From positions 2,294,001-2,358,000 of the forward strand of contig NZ_CP054150.1 in assembly GCF_021310995.1 (NCBI RefSeq): 64,000 nucleotides of DNA, written 5' to 3'. How positions within the stretch are numbered: the stretch's first letter is position 1; every line of letters begins with the position of its first letter. This document shows, piece after piece, positions 63,900 to 64,000 of this stretch. A program made the translations under genes and the position numbers. Origin of the DNA: Agrobacterium vaccinii (GTDB taxonomy: Bacteria; Pseudomonadota; Alphaproteobacteria; Rhizobiales; Rhizobiaceae). The notes under the pieces are model-generated. The model did not search any database, had not been told where the DNA came from, and saw only the letters and a program-made list of their open reading frames with translations.

Positions 63900-64000
63900 A
63901 CGTCTTTCAAAAATTAATAGACAGTAAATGTGCTGAGGAATTGCCAAGCGTCAGTTAGATGACAGCTTTCTATGGTGCTGTGCAGTTCTTCGTTCATCCG

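Overview
The window reads as chromosomal DNA of an alphaproteobacterium of the order Hyphomicrobiales (Rhizobiales), most likely Agrobacterium or a close Rhizobium. The evidence is gene content: a eukaryotic-type glutamine synthetase (glnII) paired with a gstI/DUF2735 gene, a CtrA-ChpT-SciP cell-cycle cluster with CcrM-type GANTC sites upstream of ctrA, an RpoH1-like sigma factor, a hmuTUV/hmuQ-type heme locus, and a urease/urt arrangement typical of rhizobia. The genus assignment is inference; I could run no search. I saw no tRNA, rRNA, CRISPR array, complete insertion sequence or prophage.

Region 1 (1-19.5 kb) is dominated by urea nitrogen use. After the 3' end of an RND efflux pump and a Crp/Fnr regulator with a perfect FNR box (sinR-like), the minus strand carries esterase-ureD-ureA-DUF1272-ureB-DUF1311-ureC, a peroxiredoxin, a diguanylate cyclase and ureE-ureF-ureG. 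Upstream lies the urea ABC transporter urtA-urtB-urtC-urtD-(TerB-like)-urtE. Next come gstI and, divergently, glnII. Together these form a route of urea uptake, hydrolysis and ammonium assimilation. Sigma-54-like -24/-12 elements precede glnII and the urease operon.

Region 2 (19.5-31.3 kb) holds a transporter-like hybrid histidine kinase with a translationally coupled LuxR-type response regulator, a small secreted protein, a P-loop NTPase, a polysaccharide deacetylase, and a complete branched-chain amino-acid ABC operon (livK, DUF6867, livH-M-G-F).

Region 3 (31.3-46.8 kb) holds cysQ, an orphan phage/GTA-like DUF2793 protein, and the cell-cycle cluster sciP, fliJ-like, ctrA, GNAT, chpT, followed by a MITE-like palindrome directly in front of an eipA (DUF1134) homologue. 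Then come coiled-coil and secreted proteins, an EamA exporter, purA, a large acidic membrane protein, rpoH and a methyltransferase.

Region 4 (47-64 kb) holds rluD, DUF6476, a TrmH-type RNA methyltransferase, a lysozyme-like lipoprotein, an mhqD/mhqO-like quinone-response pair, a siderophore-interacting reductase, ung, a glyoxalase, a DUF454 protein, the heme uptake operon hmuTUV with divergent hmuQ-hutX, purU, a proline-rich secreted protein, and a TctE/TctD-like two-component system divergent from a periplasmic binding protein.

Most genes look intact and of normal family length. The best leads are the permease-kinase fusion, the MITE-like element in the eipA upstream region, paired hairpin repeats at two loci, a possible small transcript between sciP and fliJ, and the accessory genes embedded in the urease and urt operons.
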